Shown here one piece after another: positions 15,646 to 25,757 of a stretch of DNA of 64,000 bases; position 1 is the stretch's first letter; the number at the start of each line of letters is the position of its first letter. Origin of the DNA: Rallus limicola (Eukaryota > Chordata > Aves > Gruiformes > Rallidae); contig JAKCOZ010000006.1 in NCBI GenBank assembly GCA_022605955.1, positions 1,922,001 to 1,986,000 on the forward strand. Reading direction: 5' to 3'. A program made the position numbers and the translations under genes. Under the pieces are notes generated by a model, which did no database searches, had not been told where the DNA came from, and worked only from the letters and a program-made list of their open reading frames with translations.

Positions 15646-16480
15646 AGGGTTCAAGAAGCCTTGCATGTGTTCGGGTGCTTCCTGCAGAAACCCATCTTGA
15701 ATTGCATCCGTGCTGCTGTTTTGGGGGTTGGTGCACTAAGAGCTATTAGAGTAATTAATTGCCCTGAGCACAGCAGGGAGGGAATGAGTTGGCATGTTCT
15801 TGGTGGGCCCAAACCCACACGGACCCATTGCAACAGTTCCCATTTCAGAGCTAAGAGCTCTGCACCCAGCCGTGCCTTCACGCCTCCACCTTGCACCCCT
15901 CTGGGGACTGTGGGGCTGCACACACACACAAAGTGGTGTCTTACCTTTCTTGTACGAGCTCAGGCTCATCTCAACAGGAATGCACCACCCATCTTTTTTA
16001 TCCTGAAGAAAAGATACAGGCAAACCTGCTCTGTGAGGTTTTGCAGCGTCAGGGGACTCTTGGCCGCTCTGCAGATGCCAGGAAGAGCTGGATGAGGTTA
16101 GAAACTGCAGGATGAAAAAAACCACCAACCCCTGCTTAGCATCTCCTGCAGGGAAAGGTATAGTTATATATAAATCCTGAAGCATGGCTGCTCATTCACT
16201 TTCAGGAATCAGCTATGGAAATAATTTAATCGCTTACGTCAAGTCAAATCCATTAGCCCTAATCAGTGGAATTGATTTGCTGGCTGCAAAGCTCTCTCAG
16301 AGAGGATGGGAGTTAAATAAATAAAAATGCTTCTGTGTTTAAATTACAGCTGCTGCAGCAAAAGCAGGAACAGCTTTCTCTTTCTCCAGCCTCTTCTGGG
16401 AAAAGGCTGAGGGTGGTGCCACACGGCGGGGTGTTGGTCTCGGGAATGGCCAAGGACATGGGTGTCAGAGTTGAACTGTG
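15646..16480. other. no gene seen
   Basis: Intergenic sequence between MAP6 and MOGAT2. It holds unrelated short open frames only, and AT-rich stretches around 16145-16330. Confidence 0.5.
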
Positions 16481-16484
16481 CCAG

Positions 16485-17330
16485 TCTGGGGCTCCATCCT
16501 GCCCAGAGGTTTGCATGGATTTGATGGATGGACCACTCAGTGGATAAGGAATTGGCTGGACGGTCTCACTCAAAGAGTTGTGCTCAATGGCTCCACATCC
16601 AAGTGGAGACCAGTGACAACTGGTGTTCCTCCAGGGTCAGTACTGGGACCGATGCTCTTTATCATCTTTGCTGGTGACATGGACAGTGGGATCGATGCAC
16701 CCTCAGCAAGTTTGCCAATCACACCAAGCTGGGTGGTGCAGTTGACTTGCTTGAAGGAAGGGATTTCATCCAGAGGGATCTGGACAGGCTGGAGAGGTGG
16801 GACTGTGTGAACCACCTGAAGTTCAACAAGGCCAAGGGCAAGGTGCTGCACATGGATCAGGGCAATTCCAAGAACAACTAAATACAGGCTGGGTGGAGAA
16901 TGAATGGAGAGCAGTCCTGAGAAGGACTTGGGAAGCCCCCCATGTCCTGGGCTGCATCCCCAGCAGCGGGACCGGCAGGGCTGGGAAAGGGGGATTCTGC
17001 CCCTCAGCTGGGATAGAGACACCCCCCCGCCCTGCAGCGCTGCCTCCAGTTTGGGGTCCCCAGGACAAGGACACACAACTGTGGGAGCAAGTCCCAAGGA
17101 AGCTACAGAGATGGTGAGAGGGCTGGAGCCCCTCTGCTCTGGAGCCAGGCTGGGAGAGCTGGGCTGGCTCAGCCTGGAGAAGAGAAGGCTGCTTCTGGGG
17201 ACAGCTCCAAGCCCCTTCCAGTCCTTTGAGGGGCTCCAGGAGAGCTGGAGAGGGGCTGATGCCCAGGGCAGGGAGGGCCAGGTCCAGGGGAATAGCCTTC
17301 AGCTGCAGGAGGGAGCTGGTGAATCTCCTT
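16485..17330 (+). mobile_element. CR1 fragment lacking its 3' tail
   Basis: Plus-strand CR1 covering the middle and end of ORF2. The frame at 16478-16810 contains [15 protein letters not shown], a conserved RT block, followed by frameshifts. The homology fades at about 17330 without the usual terminal tail, so the copy is truncated at both ends or deleted at its 3' side. Confidence 0.88.
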
Positions 17331-18740
17331 CTCCTGACATCCTCAGATGAAGCCAGGAGGCCTTTCAGTCAGACTTAAGCTACTGCAGACCATCCTGGTG
17401 CAGGTTTGACAGTCTATCCTGTGTTTCATGATGGCAGGGAGAGTGCACCCACCAGCTAGACACTGCTGGTGGATGCTGTTGCTATAAGAGCTTGCTCAGA
17501 TTCATGTTTTACTCTGCTGGGCCTGGCACTGAAGAGGGATCAGCTTGTTTTCTCAGATCCCCTGTTGACATCCCATCACTTGCTGCCTGTAGACACTCCC
17601 CCTTTCCCCCCCCCCCCATTTCCTACAGTCGTTGCAGGCAGTGATGCTCTGGCATGGCAGGAACAGTGCAGCAAGAGTCAGTGCAAGACCCTAGAGGAGG
17701 AGAAGAAAAAGCCCTATGCAGAGGCAGCCACCTCAAAGGGAGGTACCTGGCTCCTGGCTCATCACTGTCCTCCCCACAAGTATCAGAGGAAGGGGGTGGC
17801 AGCTCTTCCACAGGAGATCACTGATTGGAGCTGCAGTGAAGTGAAAATGAACAAAAATAAAACCATAACAAGGTAGGGCTGGTGTAAGCCCCACATCTTC
17901 CTAGGAGCCTTTCTCCTTTGTTATAGAGGTACTTTGGGCATCAGCTTCATGGGCTAAAGGTAGGTGAGACTCTGGCTCTAAAGCTAGACCTGGACCACAC
18001 CTCAAGACCCCCTGGTGAAGGGTGTTTAACTCCACACTACTACAATTAGATTTAAGAAAACTCTATTTACCTATATTTATCTTCAGCAGCTCTGCTGCCT
18101 TTGTGTCCCTGACATGGCAGGGTCATCCCAGGCACTGCTCCTGTCCCTCAGCATGTGTCACCAAAGACAGGGGAACATCATAACACAGTGGGTGGCAACT
18201 TACAGAGGATTTTTAGTGGCTTCTCACATCTTAAATCATTCTGTAATCACACACGACTGCTGGCAGTGAAGATCTGCCTGGGGTGTTCTTGTTTTCCTTG
18301 TCAGCTTTGTTTATGATTCATATATGTTGTGAGGGTGCTTGAAGGCCAAATGGGACAGGAGCCAAAGAAAATCCATATGAGAGTGCTGCATAAGGAGAGT
18401 AACTGGAGTGTGTGGAAAGACCAATCCAACTGATAATTCAAGTGCTCTAAAGGACATGAAATTCTGTATGGAAAATCACTGGTGTGACACAGCCAGGTTT
18501 CAGAAGTGATTTTGCAACAGGTAGAAGGGGGAGTAAAAATCTGAAAGACTGGATTTGGAATGAATTTGCATTAAAAAAGGCAGAAGTGGGCTTCTCTCAC
18601 ATGCGTGCTCTTACCCAGAGGTGGGGATGGACAAGCATCGAGCTGGGTGCTATGGTATCTGGTAAGTTTGCTGTGATGGGAAAATCTCCAGCAAGGAGGA
18701 CCTTGTAGGGAAAGTACACAGTAAGTGGTGAACTGATGAG
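17331..18740. other. no gene; short poly-C
   Basis: Intergenic sequence without supported genes. Contains a C12 run at 17606-17617. Confidence 0.5.
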
Positions 18741-18741
18741 T

Positions 18742-19392
18742 CAGAGGAAGGAATGGGTCTCAGAGGAACTCAGCATTAGATGGCAGTGTGCTTTTGCAGC
18801 CCAGAAGGCCAACCATGTCCTGGGCTGTGTGGCCAGCAGGTCGAGGGAGGGGATTTTGCCCCTCTGCTCTTGTGAGACCCTACCTGGAGTGCTGGGTCCA
18901 GCTCTGGGGGCTCAATATAAGAAGGACATGGGACTATTGGAGCAGGTCCAGAGGAGGGCTGTGAAGATGATCTGAGAGGACAGGCTGGGAGAGTTTGGAT
19001 TACTCAGCCTGGAAAAGAGAAGGCACTGGTAGGACCTTACAGCAGCATTTCAGTACTTGAAGGGGGTTGGTCTATAGGAAAGTTGGGGAGGGACTTTTTA
19101 GAAGGGCTTGTAATGATAGGACATGGGGTAATGGCTATAAACTGGAAGACATCAGGTTTAGACTAGATACAAGGAAGAAATTTTTCACTGTGGGGGTGGT
19201 GGGGCACTGGCACATGTTGCCCAGGGAAGTTGTGGATGCCCCATCCCTGGAAGTGTTCAAGGCCAGGTAAGATGGAGCTTTGAGCAACCTGGTCTAGTGG
19301 GAGGTGTCCTTGCCCTTCCAGGGGAATGAAATGAGATGATCTCTTAGGTCCCTTCCAACCCAAACCATTCTACGATTCTGTGATTATATGAT
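18742..19392 (+). mobile_element. CR1 LINE 3' fragment
   Basis: Plus-strand CR1 from the late RT region (LEQVQRRAVKMI-like frame at 18736-18975) to a good 3' end, 'ttccaacccaaaccattcta' and terminal 'gattctgtgattatatgat'. Confidence 0.93.
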
Positions 19393-19497
19393 CCTCCTGG
19401 CAGGGCAAAGCAGGACAGCTGTGTCAGTGTCCTGGCCTCCTGCATGTGCCACTGCATTGCCCCTGGAATGTGTCACTTCAGGCCCTCCACATTAGGC

Positions 19498-19895
19498 TTT
19501 CATAGAATGTTCTGAGTTGGAAGGGACCCCAAGAATCATAGAGCTCCAACCCCCCTGCCACAGGCAGGGCCACCAACCTCCAGGCCTGGAGCTACACAAG
19601 GTTGCCCAGGGCCCCATCCAACCTGGCCTTGGACACCCCCAGGGATGGGGCATCCACCGCCTCTCTGGGCAGCCTGTTCCAGCCTCTCACCACTCTCTCT
19701 GCAAAGAACTTCCCCCTGATATCTAACCTAAACCTTCCCTCCTTTATCTTTAATCCATCCCCCTTGTCCTGCCATTATCTACCCCTTTAACAAGCTGATT
19801 CCTCTCCTGTTTCTCTGCTCCCTTCAGGAACTGGAAGGCTGCAATGAGGTCCCCCCACAGCCTTCTCTTCTCCAGGCTGAACCAGCCCAAAGCTT
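19498..19895 (-). mobile_element. CR1 LINE 3' fragment
   Basis: Minus-strand CR1 of the subfamily with 'ccacaggcagggccaccaac' and 'ctacacaaggttgcccaggg'. Its tail faces the tail of the preceding plus-strand copy across about 105 bases. It ends in the RT region near 19895. Confidence 0.92.
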
Positions 19896-21005
19896 TCCCA
19901 GCCCTGATCCTGGAGCACAGCCAGGACTCCATGTGCAACCCGCCCCACTCATGCAGTCTCATGGGCAAGACCCAGCACGATGACTTCCAGAGCTGGGTGA
20001 CTTTGTGACACATGGCTTTATGGGTTCCTCTTCACACTCAGAGATGGACATTGATCAACTGGGTCGCAGCAGAGGATAAAGGGATTACAGAGGACGACCT
20101 ATTGAGGGATTAAAGGAATTTAAGGTTCCCAGACTAAACGCAAGCCACAGGAGATCCGATAAATGACTATAAATATCTTAGAAGGAAAAAGGCAAGGAGA
20201 ACGTAGTTGGAGGGATATATATCATGGGCCAAGTGTGTGTGGATGCCTGAGCATGTTAGGAAATGGGGAGAAATGGTGAGAAACTTTAAAAAAAATAAGG
20301 AAAGATGAGGTTTAAACACCATGGAAGTGAGAATTAGGTGATAAGGATGAATTAAAAAGCAGCAACATTTCTTAGAAAGAACTAACATGGGACATCTAGG
20401 GATTACTTGCAGTCAGTACTGGTTAGTCCCAGAAGTCTCTTCCTGAAGTCAAAGCTCAGTGATGATCTCTTTCTGATGGTCCCAAGGAGAACATCCATCC
20501 TAGCCCTCTCACAGGCAAAACACAAGTCAGCAAAGAGAGCAGCAGAAGGAAGAGTGACTAGAGAAACACATGGATGTAGGAGAAATTAGATGGCACTTTT
20601 GGTAGGTACATCCTGCCATGGAGAGGTTCTTCTAAGGGCCACAGAAGTTTTCTCCACTGTTATCAATGCTCTCAAAGAGAAAACCATCACCCATAACCAG
20701 ACAGGGAAAGGTTGAATGGCTTCTGAAAGCTACACAGAAATCCTTGGAATAAATCTGTATCTTCTGGTTTCTCAGTAAAAATTCTTCCCATCCCATATAA
20801 TCACTTCCCCCAGAGCAGGAAAGGTGGGAATTGTTATACTACAAGTACAGATGTGATGCAAGACTAAAACATGTCTCTTCTAGAAGGAAGGTGTGATGGT
20901 CCTCCACAGACAGAGCAGGATGACTCTTCACCTCTCCATTTCCAGACTAGACTCATGTTAAGTCACTCTAAAGTCCTTTTTCCTAGTTTGATCTGATGTT
21001 TTTTA
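19896..21005. other. no gene seen
   Basis: Intergenic sequence, partly purine-rich (20080-20400). No supported feature. Confidence 0.5.
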
Positions 21006-21290
21006 AGCCTGTTGCCAGGGCAAGGAGGGCCAGGCCCAGGGGAATGGCCTTCAGCTGCAGGAGGGCAGCTGGAGAGGAGCTGGGAGGCAGAAATCCTTCC
21101 TGGGGAAGGGGGAAGCCCTGGCACAGGGTGCCCAGAGAAGCTGGGGCTGCCCCTGGATCCCTGGCAGGGTTCAAGGCCAGGTTGGATGGGGATTTGAGCA
21201 CCCTGGGCTGGTGGGGGGAGTCCCTGGCCAGGGTGGGAACTTGATGGGCTTTGAGGTCTCTTCCAACTCAAACCAATTTGTGATTCTGAG
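21006..21290 (+). mobile_element. CR1 LINE 3' fragment
   Basis: Plus-strand, non-coding CR1 3' block ('aggagggccaggcccagggg', 'ggtgcccagagaagctgggg') ending in 'ttccaactcaaaccaatttg'. Same subfamily as 57090-57383. Confidence 0.92.
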
Positions 21291-24178
21291 GTTGTTTTTT
21301 GTCTTTGGTTTTATTTTCTTCCATTCCTCAAAGATAACCACATGACTATTAAGAGATGTGAAAGATTCTCCAGTGATAGCAAAACCCTTTAGTAAGGATG
21401 GGGTTGGCCACAGTGAGACTGGATCGTATCTGCAAAGCAGAGTCAGAGCTGATGGATGTGCCTTTTTCAACTGTCACTCATGTCTGCAATCACCCTTCCA
21501 GAATTTAGACAGTGACAAAATGAGAATGCAAGAGGAAAGGATCTGAGCAGGACAATGTGACTGGCAGAGAGCAAGGTGAGATTTCCAGAGATGGCTCCCT
21601 GCAGAAAATAGGGATTGTCTAAGCCTTGGATATAGTCTGAGGTGCTAAGTTGGTCCATAACAGGTGTTTCAAATTCCTGCCCCTCAATCCCTGCTGCAAG
21701 GGTCAAGTCTTCCCTGGAGAGTTCCCAAGAATTGCAGAGAGCAGTTTGCTTCATTCCGAGTTAGACAGCTAAAGCAAGTTAGACAAATCCACTGTGAAGG
21801 TTTGTGTCCCCTGCCGTGACTCTGCTGGGATCCTGGGATGTGTAGCATCCAATATTTAGATGCTGAAAGCCAGAGGAGATGATAGAGTTTGGTTTGGAGG
21901 AGTTTTCTGTGTCTCTGATCCAACCCTGGAGAGAGCAAGGCCAACAGGATCAGGTTGCCTAAGGTCATGACCAGGTGAGGTTTGACTGTTTCCAAGGATG
22001 GAGATTCCTCCCTGCCCTCAGGCTCCTCTTCCAGGGTTTAATCATCCTTACAGGGAAAACCAGGATTCCTTGAACCTGAAAAGAATTTATTTTGTTCCAG
22101 CTTGGGCTGCCATCTCTTGTGCCATCACTGGGTACCTCTGAGGAGATCTTACCTCTGTCTTATTTCCACCATCTCAGCCAGGAGGTGCAGAGAGCTGTGT
22201 AAACCCTCTTTGCCATCACTCCCACCACAGAGACCCAGCTTTCAGCTTCTCCTCAGCCCAAGCTCCATTCCTGACCACATTGGTGGTTCCACTGGACCCA
22301 TCTATCATGTTCTGCCTGATACTGAGGAGCGCAAACTGGATCCAGTGCCCAGAAAGGGAGAGCAACCACTGCCCTGGCCTTACTGTGGGTCGAAACAAGC
22401 CCTGTCCCAAGCCTGGAAGATCCACAAAGGAAAAGAAGTATGTTTGACTATGATTGCTTTTTTCTTCATTTCAAAAGTATTAGAGGGACCCCAAAAGGTT
22501 TCCAGGGTGGGGAAGGATCATCTAGGAGCTGGGCAAGGTCTCTAAAGCCTGAATGGCTTCAGAATATTTGGCAGCACTCAGTTTTACCTCTGTTCAACCG
22601 TCTGTTGGTAACCAAGACCACTATGTGCATCAGCCTGGCCTGAGTGTCAGGAAGTAGGCTGTAGAGATCAGGGCTCGGTGTTTGGCCATGTCACCTACTG
22701 CTTAGCTAGTTAAGTACTTCAGAGACACAGGTCTGCTCTTCATAAAACAAACCACAGGTTTAATTTTATCTACACACAGCAAGGAGGTGCATCTCTGCTC
22801 CTCTTGACTGTCTGGAAATATTTGATCCCTCTCTAACTGAAACAGAAGATTTCAAAGCTCTCCATAGGAAGGTGTTTTTCTCTCCTGATTTAGGAAAGTA
22901 TGAAGACAAAAAGCAAATTAGATATCCACAGCAAAGACACACACATTTAATATCCAACTGAGCCCTGCTTTGTTCCTTGGTCACCTCTTCTAAGGAGCTG
23001 GCTCTTTATACATCCAGAACACGGGTCTTTCCTTGTCATAATAAACTACAAGTGAAGAGCTTTGTGGTAGAACTGCTTGAGGAACCAGCAATGCAGCTGC
23101 AGAAAATGCTTCCCACAGGTCTGGGTGTCCCCAGGGCTCAGGTGTGACCCCTTGCACTAGCAAAAATAAAAGGAGCTCCCTGGCATGGCTGGGTTCCAAC
23201 GAGGACAAGACTGCCGGATGGACACCACCTTGAAGCATCACCTCTGGACCAGGGATGTCCCTGCAAAGGACTTTTTCCTCCTTGATCCCACCATGCACCT
23301 CCCTGGGAGTTGCACAGACTGGGAAGACCAGAAGCCCTGGACCTGAAGATCTCCATACAGCATTTTGGAAACTGCTGATGGTTTCTCACCAGGAAACATC
23401 CAGGAAACATCTCATCTCCAGGCAACAGAGCTGAAAGAGTTAAAAGCTTTCTCAAAGCAGGCAGGGTCCCAGCATTTGCAGCAGAAGACAAAGGGATGGA
23501 GAGAGATGCAAGCAGATCTAAGCCAGTTTTAGCTCAATTAAAGCAACCAGTGTCTTTAGGAAAGGGGCCCTTGGGGTTTCACCAGAGCTGTGCTGCTTCT
23601 TGTGTCTCTGGAACATGGAGTCTAACAGAGGGTAATTCCTCATGGCCTCAGAATCTTCCTGGGGCCTGACAAAGAGGAGGGATTACTTTCCTGCTGACAC
23701 CTGGGATTTGCTTTTGCCCAGGGTTGTTTTTAGTTTTGTGCTGTAATTCTTGGCTGCAGTGAGCTCTGAAGGATTCCTGAGGGATTTGAAGTGCCCCTTA
23801 AACAGGCCAGCGGCGCCTTTGTCTGCTTGCCGGTGCTCTAGCAGCGGATCAGCTTATTGTTCAGTTCAGCCTGTGAGAGGGTTTATTCTGTATCCTGGCT
23901 ACAACGAGACCCTGGGCTTCTTCAGGTTTCCTCAGGCCTCTCACGAGATGATTTCTTTGTTTACCTGAGCAGCTCGACAGCTCCCTGAGGAATTTTCCCC
24001 CAAATTTCTGATTTTTGTTTGGGTTTTTTTTCTATCCAATTGCATCTCCCTGCACGTGAGAAAGCAGAAACACAGGCCATGCACCTGCTTGGAGGGTGAA
24101 ATGCAAAAGGGAGGTAGCATTCCCCCTCTTGTACAACAACACAAGCACCTGCAAGGATGCAGATGGACACTAGTGTGC
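21291..24178. other. no gene seen
   Basis: About 2.9 kb of intergenic sequence without recognised repeats or convincing coding capacity. This is one of the longest CR1-free stretches upstream of MOGAT2 and may hold regulatory sequence, but I can name no site with confidence. Confidence 0.5.
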
Positions 24179-24646
24179 CCCTTCCTTCCTTCCTTCCTTC
24201 CTTCCTTCCTTCCTTCCTTCCTTCCTTCCTTCCTTCCTTCCTTCCTTCCTTCCTTCCTTCCTTCCTTCCTTCCTTCCTTCCTTCCTTCCTTCCTTCCTTC
24301 CTTCCTTCCTTCCTCCTTTCCTCCTTTCCTCCCTTCCTTCCCTCCCTTCCTTCCTTCCCTCCCTTCCTTCCCTCCCTTCCTTCCTCCCTTTCCCTTTCCC
24401 CCCTTACCCCCCTCTTCCCTTCCCTTCCCTTCCCTTCCCTTCCCCTTCCCTTCCCTTCCCTTCCCTTCCCTTCCCTTCCCTTCCCTTCCCTTCCCTTCCC
24501 TTCCCTTCCCTTCCCTTCCCTTCCCTTCCCTTCCCTTCCCTTCCCTTCCCTTCCCCTTCCCCTTCCCCTTCCCCTTCCCCTTCCCCTTCCCCTTCCCCTT
24601 CCCCTTCCCCTTCCCCTTCCCCTTCCCTTCCCTTCCCTTCCCCTCC
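24179..24646. repeat. compound polypyrimidine satellite (periods 4, 5, 6)
   Basis: One strand is almost pure C/T for about 470 bases. Segments: (CTTC)n, about 33 perfect copies, 24179-24313; a mixed T/C segment 24314-24412; (TTCCC)n pentamers about 24413-24552; (TTCCCC)n hexamers about 24553-24625; then a few pentamers to about 24646. Mirror symmetry within each block allows triplex (H-DNA) structure. It lies about 1.0-1.5 kb upstream of the MOGAT2 start codon. Open frames of Pro/Ser/Phe or Gly/Arg/Glu here are repeat artefacts. Confidence 0.97.
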
Positions 24647-25045
24647 CCACCTCAGCAGTAGGAACACCCTTGCATTGTTTGCACACTTTTTTGGCCAACA
24701 CTGAATCCCATGCACCCCACATCACTTGCACACACAAGTGACCTGCCCCTGCTTGTCCCTTCCTCCTGTGCCCAGGGTGGTTTGTAGTAGAATGGGGGAA
24801 ATAAAGCCTGTCTCCCACACACAGCTTGAGGAAATAGACTCCACATCCCAGAAGGTTGCACAGTAGGTATGTTTATGACAGGTAGATGCATGGGGGATTG
24901 CTCCACCACAGACATGCACCCCAAACACCCCATGGAAGTCATCTCCAAAAAACTCCTTGTGGTGGTCATCAGGAGTCTCAGGATGAAGGCTCAGAGTCGT
25001 TCATCAAGTTGTACCTTTCACCTTCTCCCCCTGGCACACTCATAG
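24647..25045. other. no gene seen
   Basis: Upstream flank of MOGAT2 between the polypyrimidine block and the GATA-site repeat. It could belong to an old LTR but I could not define termini. Confidence 0.4.
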
Positions 25046-25049
25046 TTGT

Positions 25050-25220
25050 GATCACTGCAGGTGGGCAGGGTTACCCCTGGGATGTTTCCTCCTTATCAGA
25101 CACAGGCGCCACCTTCCTTAGGGTGCTTCTTCCTTATCAGTCACCCCTGCTACATTCCTTGGGATGCTTGGGTCAGGAGTCACAACCTTGCTCTCATTTG
25201 TTTTGTTCCCCTTATCAGCT
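25050..25220 (+). promoter_or_regulatory. MOGAT2: tandem repeat with three GATA sites upstream of MOGAT2
   Basis: The octamer CTTATCAG (reverse complement CTGATAAG, a strong GATA-factor site) occurs at 25092-25099, 25133-25140 and 25211-25218. The first two lie in adjacent copies of a degenerate unit of 41 bases that also share 'ttcctt.gg.tgctt'. A third, poorer copy may precede them. The group lies about 450-570 bases upstream of the MOGAT2 start codon. GATA4/GATA6 drive many enterocyte genes, so a role in intestinal expression is plausible but inferred. Alternatively the repeat is part of an old retroviral LTR. Confidence 0.5.
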
Positions 25221-25307
25221 TGCCCCCCAAGCATCTTGCAGTCGTTAATAATTGAATTTACTCTTATTTATGCATTAGTTATTAGAAATGTGATTTCTTA
25301 TGTTCCC

Positions 25308-25324
25308 TTATATACCCCCCCCCC
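25308..25324 (+). promoter_or_regulatory. TATA-like element followed by C10
   Basis: TTATATA at 25308-25314 followed directly by ten C. It is a possible core promoter element about 350 bases upstream of the MOGAT2 start codon. A 5' UTR of this length is possible but unproven, and the start site may be closer to the coding exon. Confidence 0.3.
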
Positions 25325-25450
25325 ATCACACACAGATGCCTCAGCTTCTCTGTCAACATCCCAACATTGCCAAATGGGGAAGAGACAGGCACTTGAAGGC
25401 AGAACTTCCCAGGCTTTGGTGCTAAAAGCATGACATTCTCAATGTCTAAC

Positions 25451-25456
25451 CACGTG
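25451..25456. promoter_or_regulatory. MOGAT2: CACGTG E-box
   Basis: Perfect palindromic E-box, 208 bases upstream of the MOGAT2 ATG. Such sites bind USF, MLX/ChREBP-type or CLOCK-type factors. Assigned by motif only. Confidence 0.35.
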
Positions 25457-25593
25457 GTGAGTCATAAAGTCACCGACAACTCCTGGCAGTGTCCCTCTCC
25501 TCCCTGCCTGGGAGGGTGGCTGCAGGTAGTCACCATGGCCACTGTACATTGCACAACCCTCTATACTGTAAGGCTGGGTAAATACTGACGTGC

Positions 25594-25603
25594 GACTTTG
25601 CAC
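25594..25603 (-). promoter_or_regulatory. MOGAT2: HNF4-like site
   Basis: The minus strand reads GTGCAAAGTC, close to the HNF4 core GGGCAAAGTCCA, about 61-70 bases upstream of the MOGAT2 start codon. HNF4 factors control many intestinal and hepatic lipid genes. Motif match and position only. Confidence 0.4.
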
Positions 25604-25663
25604 TTTGCATTTCCCACTTGTGGAGCTTCCTTCTCCTTCCCAGACGTGTGTGCAGAGCCCAAG

Positions 25664-25757
25664 ATGAAGGTTGAGTTTGCTCCCCTCTGCGTGCCCATGC
25701 AGAGAAGGCTTCAGACCGCATCAGTGGTTCAATGGGTCTTCAGCTTCCTAGGTCTTG
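25664..25757 (+). CDS. MOGAT2: MOGAT2 coding exon 1
   Basis: ATG at 25664 in good context (A at -3), encoding [17 protein letters not shown] and the start of the first hydrophobic segment ([11 protein letters not shown]). It contributes 31 codons plus one base and ends at a GTAAGA donor (25758). There is one extra residue (Lys2) relative to the mammalian start. The frame is open upstream to 25598, but that part shows no homology and is taken as 5' UTR. Confidence 0.94.

Noticed and set aside
24056..24818. Large Pro/Ser/Phe and Gly/Arg/Glu open frames
   Set aside because: Products of the CTTC/TTCCC/TTCCCC repeat block read in all frames.
24780..25330. A second retroviral LTR upstream of MOGAT2
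   Set aside because: TATA-like and repeated enhancer-like sites are present, but I could not find TG/CA termini, a polyadenylation signal at the right place or a target duplication.
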